A stretch of DNA of 64,000 nt from Castanea sativa (GCF_040712315.1 NC_134015.1:1958445-2022444); one strand, 5' to 3'; shown: positions 1 to 11,954, counted from the first letter of the stretch. Notes: generated from the letters alone by a model not told the origin. Program-made: numbers and translations.

Positions 1-59
1 CATGTTCATGCATATTTCATGCATACGTATCCTTTCATTCCTATTTCTTGTTGTGATGT

Positions 60-61
<2 letters not shown>

Positions 62-105
<44 letters not shown>
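62..105. repeat. (TC)n microsatellite
   Basis: An uninterrupted run of about 22 TC dinucleotides lies just upstream of the transposon-protein fragment that starts at 118. Its length suggests it is polymorphic. Serine-leucine open frames across it are simply translated repeat. Confidence 0.97.
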
Positions 106-110
<5 letters not shown>

Positions 111-117
111 CTGCGCC

Positions 118-415
118 ATGGCACCCAAAGCGCATAAATCCACTCTGGCTCGGAATCCTCTTGGTTCCGGGTCTTCTTCTTCTGATCCTATCCCCCCTCT
201 TCACATTTAGTTTCGTGATGAGAAGGCCCGAAAGGATTTCTTGGAGAACTTTTAGAAACATAGCGTTCATCCGGAGCGCCGTGTTGTTCAATCGGACTTT
301 GCCGACACTCCTCTCCCTGCTATCACTCGGACTTGGGGCTGGGACTCTTTACTTTAGAGACCCTTGAGGTGTCCCATCGTGTTTATATAGGAGTCCACTG
401 ATATAATATTATTAC
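118..415 (+). pseudogene. Decayed plant transposon-protein (gag-like) fragment
   Basis: One reading frame from the ATG at 118 starts MAPKAHKSTLARNPL and continues through a conserved-looking segment (FRDEKARKDFLENF, then VHPERRVVQSDFADTPLP, then a WGWDSL block). It resembles the putative plant transposon protein domain found in many dicot retroelement polyproteins; that match is from memory and unverified. The frame is closed by four in-frame TAG codons at 208-210, 253-255, 355-357 and 388-390, with no frameshift needed between them. All four could be former CAG (Gln) codons changed by C to T. The fragment ends around 415 in AT-rich DNA and no LTR, protease or polymerase follows, so it is an isolated and inactive piece. 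Confidence 0.6.
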
Positions 416-856
416 AAAAGGCTTAATTAATTAATTAATCATTGCAACTAATTAACCAAATCAAACCAGTAGACTAGTCCTTCTGCCTTTTTATGCCATG
501 TAATTGCCTTTTGGTGTCCATGACCAAACAAATCATTTACTTATATTATATCAGTAGTAAACTACATTTTTAAGATGATGAAGTAAAAATTTGCATAGAA
601 CTGGAGTACTGGTAATAAGAAGAAAGGCTGACTGAATGCCAGTATCATCAGTGAAGCCAAGCATGCATTCACCACTAGCTGATTGGAGATTATTAACACT
701 CTAACACTACCACTTCGTTCACCTACATAATTTTCTTAGCTTTATTATGATCAGAAGAAGAAAAAAAAAATTACAGTATAACAAAAGCATATGGTTAATT
801 ACACAAAAAAAATTATGCCATTAGATACCTTTCAAATAACTCCCTGTCTGTATTTA
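416..856. other. AT-rich stretch, no gene seen
   Basis: No coding segment, RNA gene or clear repeat is visible. There is a short TTAA run near 423-440 and an A-run near 760. Confidence 0.6.
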
Positions 857-2490
857 GGCTGTCAAACTCCAACCCAAATGGATGAAACCACCCGGAGCCA
901 AGCCAAACCTAAAGTGTGAACAATACATAAATGTTACTTTTAAAACCAAAACAATAAGTCTAGGGTCACAATATTTTCACAACTATTAATGTGATATTGT
1001 GACCTATTGTAATTAGAGAATAATAAAAGTGGTATTAATCGTGGACATTATGAACATGATGTTGCTTTGATCATACGAATAAAATTGGTATCTCTATCAT
1101 TACTAAAAAAACAAAAATCAATTAATTAGTAGAAAAGGCAAAAGCAACATAATTGTAGCCCTCCATTCAGCCACTATAATCCAATATCTTGAGCTTAAGG
1201 GCAAATTACGATTAATGAATTCTATGTGGTATACCGTATATCAGTTCACACTGTGGTTAATTATGATCAAAAGTCCTACATAGAATTGGTAAGATGGTCA
1301 TATGCATCGGATTGTAGATTGAATAAAAAATCATTGGATTCAACTTCACCTTAAAAAAATGTGTGAAATTACATGCACTAATATGAAAAATGTGGTATCC
1401 CTAACCTTACTCAAAAGAAAAATCAGCACCTATTAGTAGAAAAGGAAAAAGCACCATAATTATATTAGCAGCTATAATACATCACTATTTCAACCATGCT
1501 CCCCAATTATTATTGGAAGAGAGATTTCACCATTGTATTGCTTATTAGTTTAAATATCTTCATATTCATCTATTCATAGTTAATTATGTGACAATATTAG
1601 CAGGACTATTTTTTTTTTTTTTTATTTGGTAAGAAAGTTATATAGTATCAATTTCAACACAGTTACTTTTCAAAAAAAAACAAAACAAAACAAAACAAAA
1701 AAGATTCTAGTATAATTTTAATGTTCACGTACGAATCATAATATGTTAATTCAACAGTTTTTATTTTTATTTTTTTTAAATGTGAAACTTGTGGTCTAGG
1801 GTCTTCATCGATCAAGTTGGCCTACCATGAAATTTGTTTAATCATTCCTTAGCAAACAGACGTGGTCACATGTTATAGCATTTTATTTATTACTGATCTT
1901 AAGTCTGATGCAGGCTTACATGGGAACAATACACGGCACATTTGATGGTAAAAACAATATATATTGTTCTTCCCCAAGCAGTGTCACATGCAGCTCAAGA
2001 GATAACAAGGCACGACATTTTATGGTAACAGCACATGTATCTTTCTTGTTTGCTCCTTTTTAGGGACTAATTAATTACTCATAGATCAAGAAGATAAATA
2101 AAAATAATAGAATATAACAGTTGAAAGATTATTGGTGATACGATGAATTTTTTATGAGATATTATTAACATAGGATCATATACTAAAGTCAATGGGTTAT
2201 GCTAAGTGCTAGATTGCTTAGCCAGCTGGAAATATTGCTATCGTTTTTTTTTTTAATTTTAATTTCATTCTTTCTTTCTTCTAAACTCTTTGTTTTTCCG
2301 AAAATATGAGTCAAGATTGCCCCAGATCCAGTTCATTGATTCCAACAAGGATGTGTCTGGTAGTCATTAGTTAATGCAAATGAAGCTTGTGATTCCAATT
2401 TTTTATTTATACATTTTTGCATGTTATAATATTAAGGGATTAGTTGGATCCTTATGTTCAATATGAGGTAAGAAAATCAGTTTCTAACCT
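857..2490. repeat. Long direct duplication, copy 1
   Basis: This segment recurs at 4423-6252 in the same order and orientation. Shared landmarks include the CCAACCCAAATGGA block at the start, the GGCACATTTGATGGT block near 1935, the GATTGCTTAGCCAGCTGG block near 2212 and the GGATTAGTTGGATCCTTA block near 2440. No credible open reading frame lies inside. The part near 1080-1480 belongs to the wider NLR-flank repeat family also seen near 12.85, 15.37 and 46.63 kb. This copy lacks the SINE present in copy 2 and so shows its empty site near 2105-2120. Confidence 0.85.
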
Positions 2491-2520
2491 CTTCAGCAGC
2501 GATTGAAACCAACCGCTAAA

Positions 2521-2672
2521 TGAGATCCGTAACTAGTCCCTCAGCCATAATTGGAGAGTAAAATTGAGATTGACAATACAAAAAACTGGAACTGGAGATA
2601 GCTAGATTAGAAAGTGTGATTCAGAAAGGAGAAACTCAAAACCAAATAACAGACTCACAGCGTCAATGTACC
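2521..2672 (-). pseudogene. Relic of an NLR gene 5' end
   Basis: On the minus strand this stretch matches the leader and first codons of the intact NLR at 30353. The complement of 2546-2548 is an ATG opening MAEGLVTDLI, the same ten residues as the intact gene, after which the frame stops. The upstream leader (minus strand, 2549-2672) aligns with the intact gene's leader at 30354-30480, including the AGAAAGGAGAAACTCAAAAC block on the plus strand. Nothing downstream resembles the rest of an NLR, so only the promoter-proximal end survives. Confidence 0.8.
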
Positions 2673-3260
2673 TATAAAAAAATTTCAAAGGTGGCCTCAC
2701 GTTATTCACTATAATACAATACACTACCTCAAGTTTAAGGGCTTACTCTAGTCAATGAAGTTCATGTGGTATATTCCTGATTGGTTGTACTATTTAAGGG
2801 ACAACTTGTGGTGGGTATTTGCTGCCAATTGTGCTGAGTTAATTGGATGCATGTTAGCTGATGTTATTTTTTTTTTTTTTTTTTTTGAGGAGGTAGCTGA
2901 TGTTGATTGGAAGATGCTTGCCACTAACCTTTAGTAGCAGAGCAAAATTACAAAAGCAAAACCCACCTAATTAACCATGGATATATACTTTAAAATGACT
3001 AATATATCTAAAATTATAACATATTTAACAAGAGAATTCACAATTGTTAGATTAGGTGAAAGGTTATGATTATTGTACCATTTTATGATATCAACGATAG
3101 TCTCCTATAAACATATGATGTTATACTAATCATAATTTATAATCTTAAAGGTTATGAAATTTATAGAATAACAATTGGAATCCTAACATTACTAAAAAAA
3201 AAAAAAAAACTATTGATGTATAAAAAAAGGAAATAAAATAAAATAAAATAAAAACACTAA
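2673..3260. other. NLR-flank repeat and AT-rich spacer
   Basis: 2690-2830 matches the segments near 13220-13480 and 15745-16160 (blocks CACTACCTCAAG and GGGACAACTTGTGGTGGGTA). The remainder is AT-rich with poly-T and poly-A runs, and no gene is visible. Confidence 0.6.
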
Positions 3261-3264
3261 GTGT

Positions 3265-3465
3265 GTATTTTGCAACACTTATTTTTGTCAACTTATTTTA
3301 CTATTAAGTTTATTTTTACTACTATTCATGGGTCCCACTGCACTTTTTGATACTATTCATGGGTTTTACGGTACTATTCCAGCTAACTTTTTTATACTAT
3401 TCATGGGTTTTACAGTACTTTCAGCAAAAAAATTTCAGTTTCAGCAAAATAAGCGAATCTCAAAC
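3265..3465. repeat. Dispersed MITE-like repeat with CTATTCATGGG motifs
   Basis: The block contains three spaced TACTATTCATGGGT-like motifs and ends in TTTCAGCAAAATAAGCG. The same ending occurs in the element at 12070-12340. Lack of coding potential and recurrence suggest a non-autonomous DNA element, but I could not fix its ends or a target-site duplication. Confidence 0.45.
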
Positions 3466-3599
3466 AAGAGTCTTGAATGACAAGAGTCTTGTAACTCAAT
3501 TGATTGGCACTATTTGATGTTTCTAACAGAGTCACGGAAGTATTGTTGTCTTAGACGTGGGAATAGTTCCTATGAAAAATCAGAATAAATTGGGCAGGA

Positions 3600-3901
3600 C
3601 TGTGCTTCGCCGCTTAATCCAAAAAAGTTCAACTTACCAAAACAGTAGACTACTAATTAAGTTTCAGCATTATAAGTTATATCCCATGTATTTTTGTCTT
3701 TCCCAATTAAGGTCACGTGAACAAGAAGATGCTTTGGGTAGGTCCATGCATTGCCACTAAATCCAGAAAAGCACAGCTAACCTAACCTAACCAGTATACT
3801 ACTAATTGAGTTTTAGCAATTGGCATTATATTCCATGTATTTGTGTTTGCCAGGCAAGGTCTTATGTGAACAAGAAGATGCTTTGCTAGTAAATAAGAAG
3901 C

Positions 3902-3952
<51 letters not shown>

Positions 3953-4316
3953 TACCTAGCTAAGAAAAAAAAAAGCGTATGCTTAATTATACAAAACAAT
4001 TATGTCATTACATATCTTTAAAAGAGATCTATGATCATGTGAACAAGAAGATGCTTTGGGTAGGTCCATGCATTGCCACTAAATCCAGAAAAGCACAGCT
4101 AACCTAACCTAACCAGTATACTACTAATTGAGTTTTAGCAATTGGCATTGTATTCCATGTATTTGTGTTTGCCAGGCAAGGTCTTATGTGAACAAGAAGA
4201 TGCTTTGCTAGTAAATAAGAAGCATTATATATATATGCTACCTAGCTAAGAAAAAAAAAAGCGTATGCTTAATTATACAAAACAATTATGTCATTACATA
4301 TCTTTAAAAGAGATCT
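3600..4316. repeat. Short-period tandem duplication, about 2.5 units
   Basis: Two good units lie at 3717-4030 and 4039-4316, both starting GTGAACAAGAAGATGCTTTG and ending AAAAGAGATCT. A third, more diverged partial unit precedes them from about 3600. Most of the size difference between the good units is the TA-run at 3904-3950, which is long in the first unit and only a few repeats in the second. No coding content is convincing. Confidence 0.85.
3904..3950. repeat. (TA)n microsatellite
   Basis: An uninterrupted TA run of about 23 repeats inside the first tandem unit. The sister unit has only about five repeats at the matching place. Confidence 0.95.
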
Positions 4317-4422
4317 GAGGTTCAATTCCTGCCTATACCAAAAACTGATTGGTGTCTTGATCTAATGATAAATAGCTATCATTAGGAGTGGATACTATAA
4401 GTTAAAACTCTAAAAAAAAAAG

Positions 4423-6141
4423 CTGGCAGACTCCAACCCAAATGGACGAAACCACCCGAAGCCAAGCCAAACCTAAAGTGTATACTGTATACAATACAAA
4501 AATGTCAATTTTAAAACCAAAACAACAAAGTCTAGGGTCACAATATTTTCACAACTATTAATGTAACCTATTGTAATTAGAGAATAACAAAAGTTGTATC
4601 AATACTGGACATTATGAATATGATGCTGCTTTGATTATATGATAAAAAATTGGTATCCCTATTATTACTCAAAAGAAATACCAACACTAATTAATTAGTG
4701 GAAAAGGCAAAAGAGGCATAAATATAGCCCTGCGTTCATCCACTTTAATCCAATATTTTAAGCTTATGGGCAAATTACAATTAATAAAGTTTGTGGTATA
4801 TCAGTTCACACCATGGTTATTATGATCAAAAGTCCTACATAGGATTGGTAAGATGGTTCTATGGATCGGATTGTAGATTGAATAAAAAATAATTGGATTT
4901 GACTTCACCTTAAAAAATGTGTGAAATTACCGATACTAATATGAAAAAAGTGGTATCCCTAATCTTACTCAAAAGCACCAATTAGTGGAAAAGGAAAAGG
5001 CACCATAATTATATTAGCAGCTATAATACATCACTATTTCAACCTTGCTCCCCTATTATTATTGGAAGAGAGATTTCACCATTGTATTGCTTATTAGTTT
5101 AAATATCTTCATATTCATCTATGCATAGTTAATTATGTGACAATATTAGCAGGACTTTTTTTTTTTTTGATTTGGTGAGAAAGATATATAGTATCAATTT
5201 CAACACAATTATTTTTCAAAAAAAAAAAACAAAAAAAGATTCCAGGACACTTTTAATGTACACGAATCATAATATGTTAATTCAACAGTTTTTTTTTTTT
5301 TTTAAATGTGAAATTTGTGGTCTAGGGTCTTCATAGATCAAGTTGGCGTACCATGAAATTTGTTTAATCATTCCTTAGCGAACAGACGTGGTAACATGTT
5401 ATAGCATTTTATATATTACTGATCTTAAGTCTGATGCAGGCTTACATGGTAACAATACACGGCACATTTGATGGTAAAAACAATATATATTGTTCTTCCC
5501 CAAGCAGTGTCACATGCAACTCAAGAGATAACAAGGCACGACATTTGATGGTATAACAGCACATGTATCTTTTTTGTTTGCTCCTTTTTAGGGACTAATT
5601 AATTACTCATAGATCAAGAAGATAAATAAAAATATTATAATATAATCACCGTACACTCTTGGTGCAGTAGTCACTCTACAAGTATAAATGCTTGTGGGGT
5701 GTGGGGGGTAAGGGCCAGGATTCAAGTCTCCAGGAAAGAGTTTTACACACATATACACATATACACTTAGATTAGGCTAGAGTAGAAATTCTATCTTGTA
5801 TCAAAAAAAAATATATATATATATTATATATATATATATATATTAGAACATAACAGTTGAAAGATTATTGGTGATACGATGAATTTTTTATGAGATATTA
5901 TTAACATAGGATCATATACTACAGTCAATGGGTTATGCTAAGTGCTAGATTGCTTAGCCAGCTGGAAATATTGCTATCGGTTTTTTTTTTTTTTTTAATT
6001 TTAATTTTAATTTCATTCTTTCTTTCTTCTGAACTCTTTGTTTTTCCGAAAATATGAGTCAAGATTGCCCCCGATCCAGTTCATTGATTCCAACAAGGAT
6101 GTGTCTGGTAGTCATTTTTTAATTCAAATTAATCTTGTTTT

Positions 6142-6172
<31 letters not shown>

Positions 6173-6252
6173 CATTTTTGAATATTATATAATATTACGG
6201 GATTAGTTGGATCCTTACGTTCATATGAGGTAAGAAAACCAGTTTCTAACCT
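4423..6252. repeat. Long direct duplication, copy 2
   Basis: Partner of 857-2490. It is longer mainly because a SINE is inserted at 5647-5841 and because poly-T tracts have expanded. Both copies share an end point at TTTCTAACCT. Beyond it, copy 1 runs into the NLR 5' relic while copy 2 does not, so the duplication boundary is real. Confidence 0.85.
5647..5841 (+). mobile_element. tRNA-derived SINE, copy 1
   Basis: A non-coding element with a GGATTCAAGTC segment that fits a pol III box B and a plausible but weaker box A near GGTGCAGTAGTCA. It ends in TTGTATC followed by an A-rich and TA-rich tail. A 12-bp duplication with two mismatches flanks it (5634-5645 and 5842-5853). The related segment at 857-2490 has the uninterrupted empty site, which shows directly that this is an insertion. 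The same family recurs at 56422-56602 in reverse orientation. Confidence 0.85.
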
Positions 6253-7008
6253 TTAGATCTACTTTCTCTAACTTATCCTCACTTGTTTATTTTCGTTTAT
6301 TATATATATAAAAAAAAAAGAAAAAAAAAAAAAAAAAATTGTGGTTTATTTCACCAAAAATGAATCATTTTATGTCCATACTACATATTTTAATGGGATC
6401 CAATAAAATGGTTAGTAAAGACTCCATAAATGATAAGTATTGCTAAGAGCTCTATAATTTAACTGTTAATGAAATAAAATATAGGTAACTAGTGATTTTC
6501 AAATATCTTGATTATGATGAGATATTTACATAGGATGCGATAGCAGTCTAAACTTGTATATTATGTAGTAAAAATAACAAGTAACTTCCAATTAACTAAG
6601 TTTTGTAATCGAAAATTTCAATTATAATCACTACATATTAGGAAATACCATGTCATAAAACAATAAACAAATAAAGTATAAGACACGCAATATGGTGATT
6701 ACGTAGAAAACTCAAAAAAGATTTTCCAAGAGGATAACAACCATATGGGAAGCCTTCCCCAACAAAACAATCGATGGTGGTAGTAGCATTGGGATAACAT
6801 TGTGGCTTCAATCTTTAATCAGCAATCTTGAAGGATACCCTTTTCATATCTAATTTGGTTTCCCTTCTCCATATTCAATCCTCTTAACAAATTCCTAAGA
6901 TTTATACCAAACCTTTTGAGTAATGATCCATTTCATCGCCTTATCAACAAGCTCAACATTACTCATATAAACAGTCCACCTTGAGGAGTATTAGAGGCAA
7001 TTAGAAGA
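6253..7008. other. AT-rich stretch, no gene seen
   Basis: Contains poly-A near 6310-6340 and otherwise unremarkable AT-rich sequence. No coding segment or recognisable element is visible. Confidence 0.5.
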
Positions 7009-8360
7009 TGTTGAGGTCCAAATTATCACGAGTACTGAAATCTAAAACTAAAGGGGCCCTCGAAAATAGGCAAAGCCCATTTTGCCAACTAAGGCCCACT
7101 TAAAATGAGTAAGAAGAAGCCCAAACCCATGGATGGGCAAGCTTTAGGGCCTTAGAAAAAGGAAGGAAAGGGAAAAAGGAAGCTCAGCCCAGCCTTTGTA
7201 AGGAGAGTTTCTTGGGGAGCTCAAAAAGGGACTGGACTAGGATACCTTAGGACTGCCAGAACCATAGGATCCTCGGGAAATGCAAGAAGGGATCAATTGG
7301 GATTTGGACAACTTAAGGGAGCATGCTCATGGACAAAAGAAACTAAAATAGGCATGTCCCATCAACTACCTATGGCTCAGAAAAAAGACTGATGACTTAG
7401 GAATCAGTACTTGATAAATAAATAAAAAGTCTAGTACCTCGGGGAACGCAAGAGGGTGAACCATGAAGAAAGGTGGTTGGGATCTTTCAGCTTGACAGGG
7501 AGGAATCTACCCATTTAGAGAAAATGACAAAATTTGAATTTGAAAAGGGGCATCTAAAAGCTTTGGGAAAAGAAGATTGAAAGTCAGCCCTTAGGACCCC
7601 CTAAAAGAGGAAGGTCAGCTGAGGACTTTTTTGGAGGGAAATCTTAAAAGGAGACAATAGTGAGAAAATAAGGAAGGGACCAGCCACCAATGTTGCTGAC
7701 ACAACATTGGTTCTAGTACCCAGGGCAGCAAATGGAGAGAATCAATGGTACACTAAAAACACTAGGAATGTACTATAAAGGGGGATCAAGCCATCAGCAA
7801 AAACTATTCAGCAATAACTAATTAGAGAAAAAAAAAAACCCTTTGAAAGACTTATTTAAAATTCAAAAAATGAGAAAAGAGGGAAAACACTATGAGGGAT
7901 AGTGAGACAGGCACTAGAGAATACACTTGGGTTTAAAGGGATTCAAACCTCACAAGTCTTAGAAGCCTACAAAGAGCTATCTAAGTTTGTGACTTTTAAA
8001 CTTATTTGGACCTTATGACATATCCCAGTGAAAGGAGGGCCCAATATACTAAAACTCAAAATAATGAAATATTATTTCTCTTTTTGAGGATCCCTAGCGT
8101 CTTTATTTACTTTTTTTTTTCTTTACTGTTTCTCATCCATTTACTTTACAATACATATATATTTGTGTGTATGAATATGTATGTGTTGTAGGATCCATGT
8201 TTTGTGCACAACTTGGTTCGTGATTAGCCCAATATAGCTACGGTGAACCGCTGTTGTGAACCAAGCTCAATCTACCAAACAACAAGTACAAGCTCAGTCC
8301 ACCAAACAAGTACAAGACTTCTTGGGGGCCTAGGATCCTTGATTCTACTTGTGTCCAGGT
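7009..8360. mobile_element. LTR-like block, probably a solo or truncated LTR
   Basis: The block is distinctly less AT-rich and purine-rich compared with its surroundings. It opens TGTTGAGGTCC and contains repeated GGCCCA-type words. The right-hand part (about 8200-8350) has the mixed composition often seen near a long LTR end. No protease, RT or integrase frame lies near it. I could not find a matching CA end with a clean 5-bp target duplication, so boundaries and class are uncertain. Confidence 0.35.
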
Positions 8361-8639
8361 ATTGTCGAAAATAAGAACCCATAGAAGGTATTAGAAATTC
8401 AAGTATGAAAATCTTCTCCCACACTTTTAGCCTAAAGTCTAGTATGTTGGCTATTCAGATTCAATCTAAATATTTTTGTATGAAGGAAACAATTAGAGAA
8501 ACTATTTGTTATTAATCTTTTCTTGTACAGTACGCAATAGAGTGTCAAGAGATTTGGAAAAACCAAGAGCAACAAATTTTCAATTGATTTGAGAAAATCA
8601 GGAGCTTTGATCATGTTCTACACCACTGATGATGAATAA

Positions 8640-9034
8640 AAAAAAAAAAGGTAACTGGTGTATGCAAATTTACAATACAATACTTCACACACTACAATGC
8701 AATGGAATCTTCTCTATGGCTCTATATGAATTCCTCAAATGTCAAACGGATAATCACAATTACAAATCAAATTTCAGGGAATCAATCCTTCATGAACAAA
8801 GCTAACAGGACCAATATCACTTGAATTTTTGCTGCACTAGCCATTTAGGCTGGGATTATTTGATTACAGGTCCACACAAAAGCAAAACGCGCATGAACAA
8901 CTTAAACATATAAACAACTTGCTTCTAAAGCCACCTTATTTGTTTGACCAGCATAAACTACACTGCTCCAATTGGTTTAGACTGCACAAGTTTTACAAAC
9001 AAGGTTGTTGCTTCAGGACGAAGGGGACAAAATA

Positions 9035-9109
<75 letters not shown>

Positions 9110-11330
9110 TGATCAAATCTTGGGAAATAAAAAATTTCAACAAAATTTATTACCACAAATCTAAAGGATTTTTTTTTGACATTCTATCAATTGAAAATAA
9201 TCAGCAAACAATTAAAGTCTTAAGCTCATATCCATCCCATGATCAATTTGGTGTTTTGATTCCTCCCCCACAAGTTCTAGCAAATTCTCAAAAATGTGTA
9301 CACTATACTGAATACCATAGTAAATTTTCCTGCGTTCCGGATGTAGGACCATTATTGCAATGTAGCATTATATTGAATTGAGGCCACAGGCAAAGCAACA
9401 ATATTTACCAAAATTCCAAACTGAGCAAGATTTGAGATAAATTAGCAACTCATTGACAATATTTAAAACATAGATAACCACATGGTGGAATGATGTCAAG
9501 CAATTTTATTGGAATAATATAAAAATTCATAATGATGTTTACACATACAAAGAATATATATATATACACACACACCTTTTAGATAACTTTAAAAAAGCTA
9601 ACAGAAAAGCACCTTAATGATGAGAAGAAAAAAAAAAAAAAAGAATAAAAATGAAGACCTGCAATCAAACCTGATGATGAGGTGAACACAAAGGACGAGG
9701 GCACAAAAGATGAAATTTGAGGTCAATCTCAAATTTTCATCACTATAAAACTCAACACTGTAGAGCACAACACCAATCTCCATGCTTGTAACTTCAACAG
9801 TCTCTGGCCACAAGCAAAATGAGCTTCATCTGCGATCTGATTCATGAGTGACAACCATACCCAACAGATTAATGTAGAGAAAGATATAAGAAACTAGATA
9901 GTAGCATGCCAAATAGAGAACCTAAAAAGACAGCAGAGGAATAATGAGGGACAAATTCGAGAAAATTTGTTTGTTGGCAATATTAGTATGTAAAAAGGAA
10001 AAACTTACTTCCCTTGGCAGTTCAAAATCCATGCTCGCATATCCAAGTGCTCAACAAACATCCTTTCTCTGTCCTCGGAGGTCTATTGTAAAGCAAGGAA
10101 TGTTTTCTAGTGGCTCGGATTTAGAGCTTATTCAAGGTAGCAAGCATCATTATTAGTGATTAGTATAATAATACTTTTAATCACAATGGACATCAATGAT
10201 AATGATTTAAAGTGAATATACGGTAGTCTAACCTCAATTTCAAAGGGCTATAACATTTTAAGAGGAATTTCAAAGATTATGCATTATACAAGGGATGAGC
10301 ACCACGAGCTATACACGAGCAATCAAAAGACTAGTAAAAGAAAAAGGTGACCAATAGGGGACAGACTATATCCAGCAGCAGAATGCTAATTCCTACAGTA
10401 AACTTTACTACTATGCCTTGCAACTTATTTAACTCATAAGCAAGATGAGGAGCAAAAAATTAAACCAGAAAATATAATCCTAATTCCTACAACAAAACAG
10501 AGCTACCAAAGACTTTATTGGAATGAGAAGCACCAATGAGTAAGGATTTGACAATCAAACAAACAAATGGGAGTTAAATGAAAAATATACCATATAATAT
10601 ATTTGAGAGGCATTATCTTCGTCACTTTCCTTTGTAAGTGGTTTCAAGCTCTTGCTCAGTTCCTTCCTCAATTGAATCCTTGATATTGCTGATGGTGTTT
10701 CCACTTTGAGATTGATCTTACCTTCTTCATCCATTGTAAATAATCTGTCCATATGGCATATGTTAATCTGTTGGTCTAATGCTATTTGTAACAACTAGAG
10801 GACTTTGTCTATGATCTGAATTCATGAATGACAAACAGAAGAAGATTTTTTAGAGATATAATCATAGATTACACTAGGAGATGAGCTAGATATGACATTG
10901 TCAATAATTTTAGGAGATTTAGCTGCAAAATCTTTTGACAGTACTCCAAATTTTCTACTGAGAAGAGTACTCTTTAACACAAGTTCATATGTATAGATTA
11001 TAATTTTGTAGCAACTTCTTAATATCACATGGTCCAGTCCTTTCAAAATCAGGGAACTTAAAAAACTCCAATTTTAGCTCCATAAAATAGAAAACAAATA
11101 AAATGGTAAATCAATTGACATTACCTCATAAACCACAAAAGCCATTCTTGAGCTTTGTCTACTCCCATTAAGTAAAACTGATGAGATTCAAATGAAAAAT
11201 TATCAAACAGATATACTGGAGCAGTTTGCAAGTTGAACTTTGCTGACACATGCACAATCGCAAATAATTTTCCACCATCATCATCATCCAAAAATCTGAA
11301 GTTGTAGCTAAATTTATGAACACCGAAGAG
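8640..11330 (-). pseudogene. Unrecognised multi-exon gene, decayed copy A
   Basis: Several minus-strand segments are conserved between this block and 19190-22180 and look like exons bounded by GT/AG. (1) About 11125-11320 reads KFSYNFRFLDDDDGGKLFAIVHVSAKF and ends at a GTAATG donor. (2) About 10820-11070 includes a DIKKLLQNYNLY block. (3) 10590-10794, after CTCTAG, reads LLQIALDQQINI and then INLKVETPSAISRIQLRKEL. (4) 10009-10082, between CAATAG and GTAAGT, reads TSEDRERMFVEHLDMRAW then ILNCQGK. (5) About 9664-9824 reads EIGVVLYSVEFYSDENL. In-frame stops in several exons and the absence of a start or an obvious end argue for a pseudogene. I do not recognise the family. The first segment also recurs beside NLR 3' modules at 24-27 kb, so the gene may once have lain immediately downstream of an NLR. 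Confidence 0.5.
9039..9107. repeat. (TA)n microsatellite, once interrupted
   Basis: A TA run of about 34 repeats with one AAATA interruption near 9083. Tyrosine-isoleucine open frames on both strands here are translated repeat, not genes. Confidence 0.95.
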
Positions 11331-11334
11331 GGTG

Positions 11335-11460
11335 AAATTTATGGGCCAGCCCGCCCCATTTTTACTTGGCCCTTGGCCTCAATGGGTCGGGCCAAGTGGA
11401 ACTTGATCATGCTTTGCATGTGAGGTAGGAATTAAAACTTGGACCGTATATAACTAACAC
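11335..11460. other. GC-richer insert of unknown origin
   Basis: Homology with the other gene-X-like blocks ends abruptly around 11330 and is replaced by a GGCCAGCCCGCCCC-containing stretch. No gene or terminal repeats are seen in it. Confidence 0.35.
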
Positions 11461-11847
11461 TAAAAAAAAAATGTTCCCTATCTTGTAGCGGCCTTTCAGA
11501 GAAGCAGTTTGTTTGGTAACAGCCCTACGTTGCATCTATTCCAAATTAAGGGCACCACTATTCCAATTTATGGATAAATTCACATGCGTTAGAATTAATT
11601 TTGTACGTACAAGGTAAACTATCGGACAAATTCTTTGTTTTCTAATCTTTTCGTGCATTGGGACTGGGGGTTCAAGTTAGTACACTGCTAATGGCTTTCT
11701 TTTGTAATATCTTATATTTATAGTTCGAATCACATCTCCCCATTTGCTTTCCTCTCCCCCACTCCAAAAAACAAAAAACAAAAAAAAACTAATAATGGGA
11801 CCCAAAACAATAAATCTATACAGAACTGAAGTCTTTATATTGTTAGC

Positions 11848-11954
11848 TTAACTAAAGTCTTTTATAAAATCTATACAGAACTGTTTGACACTTAGTGGAA
11901 CTAATAATGGGACCCAAACAGTTCTGTATAGATTTTATAAAAGACTTTAGTTAA
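11848..11954. repeat. Perfect 40-bp inverted repeat (hairpin)
   Basis: The arm at 11848-11887 is the exact reverse complement of the arm at 11915-11954, separated by a 27-bp loop. A direct repeat of AACTAATAATGGGACCCAAA is also present at about 11788 and 11898. The structure sits inside NLR-flank repeat sequence. Confidence 0.95.

Noticed and set aside
5647..5841. A functional tRNA gene
   Set aside because: Only a box B-like motif and a weak box A are present, no cloverleaf fits, and it carries a SINE tail and target duplication.
8919..9381. Frames of 60-145 residues with long Tyr-Ile runs on both strands
   Set aside because: They are generated by the TA microsatellite; the remainder shows no motif, and the opposite strand carries the gene-X relic.
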